A stretch of DNA of 32,844 bases from Clostridiales bacterium (GTDB lineage Bacteria > Bacillota > Clostridia > Christensenellales > Aristaeellaceae). Positions 30,686-32,844 of this stretch are shown here, piece after piece; position 1 is the stretch's first letter, and each line of letters starts with the position of its first letter. The notes beneath the pieces were generated by a model that saw only the letters and a program-made list of their open reading frames with translations, was not told the origin of the DNA and searched no databases. The translations under genes were made by a program, and so were the position numbers. The DNA lies in the NCBI GenBank assembly GCA_004554085.1, contig SFNY01000027.1, forward strand, positions 1 to 32,844, given 5' to 3'.

Positions 30686-31762
30686 TCAGGCCTCCTTGCG
30701 CATGATGTGAATGTTGAAAGGCACGATGGTCAGGCCCACGCGGCTGCCTACGGGCTGCATGGTGGTGGAGTGTACCTTCCACTTCATGGTGCCGGTGTCG
30801 ATCATCATCTCGTAGTGCACGCCCTTGAACAGCACGCTCTCCACCGTTCCGGTGAGCATGCCCACGTCCTCGCCCACGATCATCACGTCCTCCGGGCGCA
30901 CCACCACGTCCACGGGCTCGTTGCTGCCGAAGCCCTCGTCCACGCACTGAAACTCGGTGTCCAGCATCTTCACCAGGTTGTCCTCCAGCATTACGCCGGA
31001 GATGATGTTGCTCTCGCCGATGAAGTCTGCCACGAAGGCGTTCTTCGGCTCGTCGTAGATGCGCTTGGGATCGCCAATCTGCTGGATGCGGCCGCCGTTC
31101 ATCACGGCTACCGTGTCCGACATGGTCAGCGCCTCCTCCTGGTCGTGGGTGACGTAGATGAAGGTGATGCCCAGCTGCTGCTGCATGCTCTTGAGCTCCA
31201 CCTGCATCTCCTTGCGCAGCTTCAGATCCAGCGCGCCCAGCGGCTCGTCCAGCAGCAGCACCTCCGGCTCGTTCACCAGCGCCCGGGCGATGGCGATGCG
31301 CTGCTGCTGGCCGCCGGAGAGCTGGTTGATCGAGCGGTTCTCGTAGCCCTCCATCTTCACCAGCTTCAGCATGCGGTCCACCCGGCGGCGGATCTCCTCC
31401 TTCTTCTGGGCGCGGGTCTTGACCCCGAAGGCCTCCGGGGCCTTCAGGTTTAGGCCGAAGGCGATGTTGTCGAACACGTTCAGGTGGGAGAACAGCGCGT
31501 ACTTCTGAAATACCGTGTTGATGCGGCGCTTGTAGGGCGGCAGGTTCGCCACGTCCGCGCCATCGAAGAAGATCTGGCCGGAGGTGGGGGTCTCGAAGCC
31601 GCCCAGCAGGCGCAGAAGCGTGGTCTTGCCGCAGCCCGACGGGCCCAGCAGGGTCACGAATTCACACTTGCGGATGTAGAGGTTGATGTGATGCAGCACC
31701 TCGGTGTCCCCGAAGCTCTTGGAAATATCCTTCAACTCGATCAGACGCGTGTCCTGTACCAT
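30686..31762 (-). CDS. potA: Polyamine ABC transporter ATPase PotA
   Basis: Cytoplasmic ATPase that powers polyamine import, 358 residues. Walker A is LGPSGCGKTTLLRL, the ABC signature is LSGGQQQRIAIARAL, Walker B is VLLLDEPLGALD, and the switch His is in YVTHDQEEALT. The C-terminal ~110 residues are the TOBE regulatory domain (VVVRPEDVMIVGED). I chose ATG 31762, which follows AAAGGAG, over the longer reading to 31828 that runs into the regulator gene. It is 26 bases after the XRE-cupin gene. Confidence 0.96.
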   Translation of the reverse strand: MVQDTRLIELKDISKSFGDTEVLHHINLYIRKCEFVTLLGPSGCGKTTLLRLLGGFETPTSGQIFFDGADVANLPPYKRRINTVFQKYALFSHLNVFDNIAFGLNLKAPEAFGVKTRAQKKEEIRRRVDRMLKLVKMEGYENRSINQLSGGQQQRIAIARALVNEPEVLLLDEPLGALDLKLRKEMQVELKSMQQQLGITFIYVTHDQEEALTMSDTVAVMNGGRIQQIGDPKRIYDEPKNAFVADFIGESNIISGVMLEDNLVKMLDTEFQCVDEGFGSNEPVDVVVRPEDVMIVGEDVGMLTGTVESVLFKGVHYEMMIDTGTMKWKVHSTTMQPVGSRVGLTIVPFNIHIMRKEA

Positions 31763-31788
31763 GACTCGTGGCTCCTTTTGAAATTCTA

Positions 31789-32331
31789 TCAGAATGACGG
31801 AGGGGTGGATACCCACAGCACCTTGCACACCGTCTTGCCGGCGTTCACCAGCTTGTGGGGCGCGGTGGGCACGAAGTAGAAACTCTCGTCCTTGCGCACG
31901 CGCTCGGTGCGGTCGCCGATGACCACCTTCAGCGTGCCGGAGAGCACGTAGCCGAATTCCTCGCCCTCGTGGGGGTCGTCCTCGTCGGTCTCGCCGCCGG
32001 GCGCCATCTCCACCAGGATCGGCTCCATCCGATTCTTCTGGGCCGAGGGCACCAGCCAGCGGATGCGGCCCTTGAGAAGCTCCTCGTCCTCCTTGACAAA
32101 GATGTCGTTGTCCCCGAACACGATCTTCTCCGCGTCGTTCTTGGCGAAGAACGACGTCAGATCCGTGCCCAGCGACTCCAGTATGTCCGCCAGGGTATCC
32201 AGCGAGGGGGAGGTGAGATCACGCTCCAGCAGGGATATGAAGCCCTTTGAAAGCTCGCAGCGATCCGCCAGTTCCTCCTGTGTCAGCCCGCGTTGAAGCC
32301 GCATTCTTCGGATTTTATTGCCGATTTCCAC
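31789..32331 (-). CDS. XRE-family regulator with C-terminal cupin domain
   Basis: A 180-residue regulator. Residues 1-60 are an XRE helix-turn-helix (IRRMRLQRGLTQEELADRCE, LSKGFISLLERDLTSPSLDTL). Residues about 105-178 form a cupin (HEGEEFGYVLSGTLKVVIGD, FVPTAPHKLVNAG) that would bind a small ligand. This architecture is that of PuuR-type polyamine regulators and is usual at the head of clostridial potABCD operons, so polyamine-responsive autoregulation is likely. I chose GTG 32331, seven bases after AAGGGAGGA; the ATG at 32358 lies upstream of that site. Confidence 0.92.
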   Translation of the reverse strand: MEIGNKIRRMRLQRGLTQEELADRCELSKGFISLLERDLTSPSLDTLADILESLGTDLTSFFAKNDAEKIVFGDNDIFVKEDEELLKGRIRWLVPSAQKNRMEPILVEMAPGGETDEDDPHEGEEFGYVLSGTLKVVIGDRTERVRKDESFYFVPTAPHKLVNAGKTVCKVLWVSTPPSF

Positions 32332-32365
32332 AGGTGTTCCTCCCTTAATCGTCCACATCCATCGG

Positions 32366-32387
32366 AGTTTAAAATACTAAACTTTTG
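32366..32387. promoter_or_regulatory. Predicted operator of the XRE-cupin regulator
   Basis: AGTTTA-N6-TAAACT (32366-32383) is a perfect palindrome lying just downstream of the expected transcription start of the pot operon. CTAAACTTTTG (32377-32387), overlapping it, recurs inverted at 32479-32489. Confidence 0.6.
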
Positions 32388-32397
32388 AAGCAATATT

Positions 32398-32426
32398 ATT
32401 AAACCACCAATGCATGCATATGTCAA
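32398..32426 (-). promoter_or_regulatory. Promoter of the XRE-potABCD operon
   Basis: Minus strand: TTGACA (32421-32426), 17 bases, TTTAAT (32398-32403). The expected start is near 32391, giving a leader of about 60 bases. The region 32427-32604 beyond it holds only the upstream half-operator and no gene. Confidence 0.82.
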
Positions 32427-32478
32427 TGGCCGAAGCAGGCTCCGCGTGTTAAATGTATGTGTAGTTGTATTATGCGCC

Positions 32479-32489
32479 CAAAAGTTTAG
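32479..32489. promoter_or_regulatory. Upstream half-operator of the pot operon
   Basis: CAAAAGTTTAG is the exact inverse of the sequence at 32377-32387, with 91 bases between, and sits about 53 bases upstream of the -35 box. Confidence 0.5.
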
Positions 32490-32604
32490 CATTACAAAAC
32501 ATCCGGACGCTTTTCCGCGCGCCGGTCAGCTGGCCCTGAAGCGGACTGCGATCCGGCAAGCCGGAAACCCTGTTCCGAAAATGTGGGAAATTTCAAAAAA
32601 GGTA

Positions 32605-32633
32605 TTGACAAATGCGGGCTACTGTTGTAAAAT
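32605..32633 (+). promoter_or_regulatory. Promoter of the tRNA pair
   Basis: TTGACA (32605-32610), 17 bases, TAAAAT (32628-32633), 30 bases before the first tRNA. Confidence 0.85.
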
Positions 32634-32663
32634 AAACAGGTCGGTGAGGTTCACAGAACATAT

Positions 32664-32740
32664 GCTCCCTTGGCTCAGTTGGTTAGAGCACCGTGTTCAC
32701 ATCGCGGGGGTCGTTGGTTCGAGTCCAACAGGGAGCACCA
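32664..32740 (+). tRNA. tRNA-Val (anticodon CAC)
   Basis: A complete 77-base cloverleaf with encoded CCA: acceptor GCTCCCT/AGGGAGC, D stem GCTC/GAGC, anticodon stem CCGTG/CGCGG with loop TTCACAT (anticodon CAC, reads GUG), T stem GTTGG/CCAAC with loop TTCGAGT. Confidence 0.93.
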
Positions 32741-32745
32741 CCTAC

Positions 32746-32821
32746 GGGGCATTAGCGCAGTTGGTAGCGCGTTTGAATGGCATTCAAAAGGTCAGGGGTT
32801 CGACTCCCCTATGCTCCACCA
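32746..32821 (+). tRNA. tRNA-Ala (anticodon GGC)
   Basis: A 76-base cloverleaf with encoded CCA, five bases after tRNA-Val: acceptor GGGGCAT/ATGCTCC (one G-U pair), D stem GCGC/GCGC, anticodon stem TTTGA/TCAAA with loop ATGGCAT (anticodon GGC, reads GCC), T stem AGGGG/CCCCT with loop TTCGACT. Confidence 0.94.
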
Positions 32822-32824
32822 CAA

Positions 32825-32844
32825 TACCACTCGTCAGAGTGGTA
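32825..32844 (+). terminator. Hairpin after the tRNA pair, at the window edge
   Basis: TACCACTC and GAGTGGTA pair perfectly over eight bases around GTCA. The T-run expected of a terminator would lie beyond the end of the window. Confidence 0.65.

Noticed and set aside
29840..31453. A 537-residue plus-strand frame opposite potB/potA
   Set aside because: Low-complexity His/Gln/Leu content is typical of antisense of GC-rich genes; the minus-strand frames are textbook ABC transporter genes.
32664..32821. tRNA pair as an integration site for the recombinase
   Set aside because: The recombinase is 30 kb away, is of the resolvase type, and no duplicated tRNA 3' end is seen.
1..32844. CRISPR array or prophage
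   Set aside because: No regularly spaced identical repeats and no phage structural, packaging or integrase genes; the single recombinase is truncated.

Overview
The window reads as a chromosomal segment of a GC-rich, low-AT-intergenic Clostridia-type Firmicute, most likely a gut member of Eubacteriales/Oscillospirales or Christensenellales. The evidence is the combination of a HemZ-type radical SAM protein, DegV, a C_GCAxxG_C_C protein, an ~800-residue Firmicute-type RecJ, separate SecD and SecF, a small RelQ-like alarmone synthetase, an XRE-cupin/potABCD operon and strong AAGGAGG ribosome-binding sites. No species can be named from sequence alone. No prophage, complete transposon or CRISPR array is visible.

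Layout. (1) 1-2105: a three-gene exported or surface protein cassette with visibly less GC-biased codons, ended by a terminator, then a convergent, N-terminally shortened serine recombinase (2106-2624). (2) 2726-3715: a DegV gene with its own promoter and terminator. (3) 3814-6580: a tightly overlapped pterin/folate operon, folE - HD-domain hydrolase - folP - folB/folK fusion. (4) 6590-7080: a convergent C_GCAxxG_C_C redox-type protein. (5) 7135-19165: a long plus-strand housekeeping run, secD - secF - recJ - rel - dtd - metallo-beta-lactamase-fold hydrolase - hemZ - lipoprotein cyclophilin - cytosolic cyclophilin - phosphoribosyltransferase. (6) 19179-23013: single genes on both strands: an SleB-like exported protein, a glycerate-dehydrogenase-type reductase, a PHP phosphatase, a small membrane protein and a small alarmone synthetase. 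(7) 23126-27604: a two-component system followed by an AraC regulator, a small Cys/His-rich protein and an MFS transporter. (8) 27605-27940: a gene-free, hairpin-rich stretch. (9) 27941-32331 (minus): XRE-cupin regulator - potA - potB - potC - potD, a polyamine importer. (10) 32605-32844: a tRNA-Val(CAC) - tRNA-Ala(GGC) pair with a promoter and the start of a terminator.

How they work together. The folate block supplies pterin for tetrahydrofolate, and its HD protein sits where the unassigned dihydroneopterin-triphosphate dephosphorylation step would be expected. SecD/SecF serve protein export, which the secreted cyclophilin lipoprotein and the surface proteins need. Rel and the RelQ-like enzyme set (p)ppGpp. 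The polyamine operon is probably autoregulated by its XRE-cupin regulator through AGTTTA-type palindromes at its promoter.

Most worth a second look: a promoter whose -10 and start point lie inside an intrinsic terminator that also holds the Shine-Dalgarno of the next gene (25897-25964); a His/Glu-rich acidic expansion of SecF; an apparent in-frame loss of about 14 residues from FolE; the folate-operon HD protein with a four-Cys tail; the XRE-cupin operator layout; a palindromic 28-bp repeat found twice 8.6 kb apart; and the structured non-coding region beyond potD. I did not find a clear new multi-gene defence or mobile system; the surface-protein cassette is the closest to an undescribed gene set.
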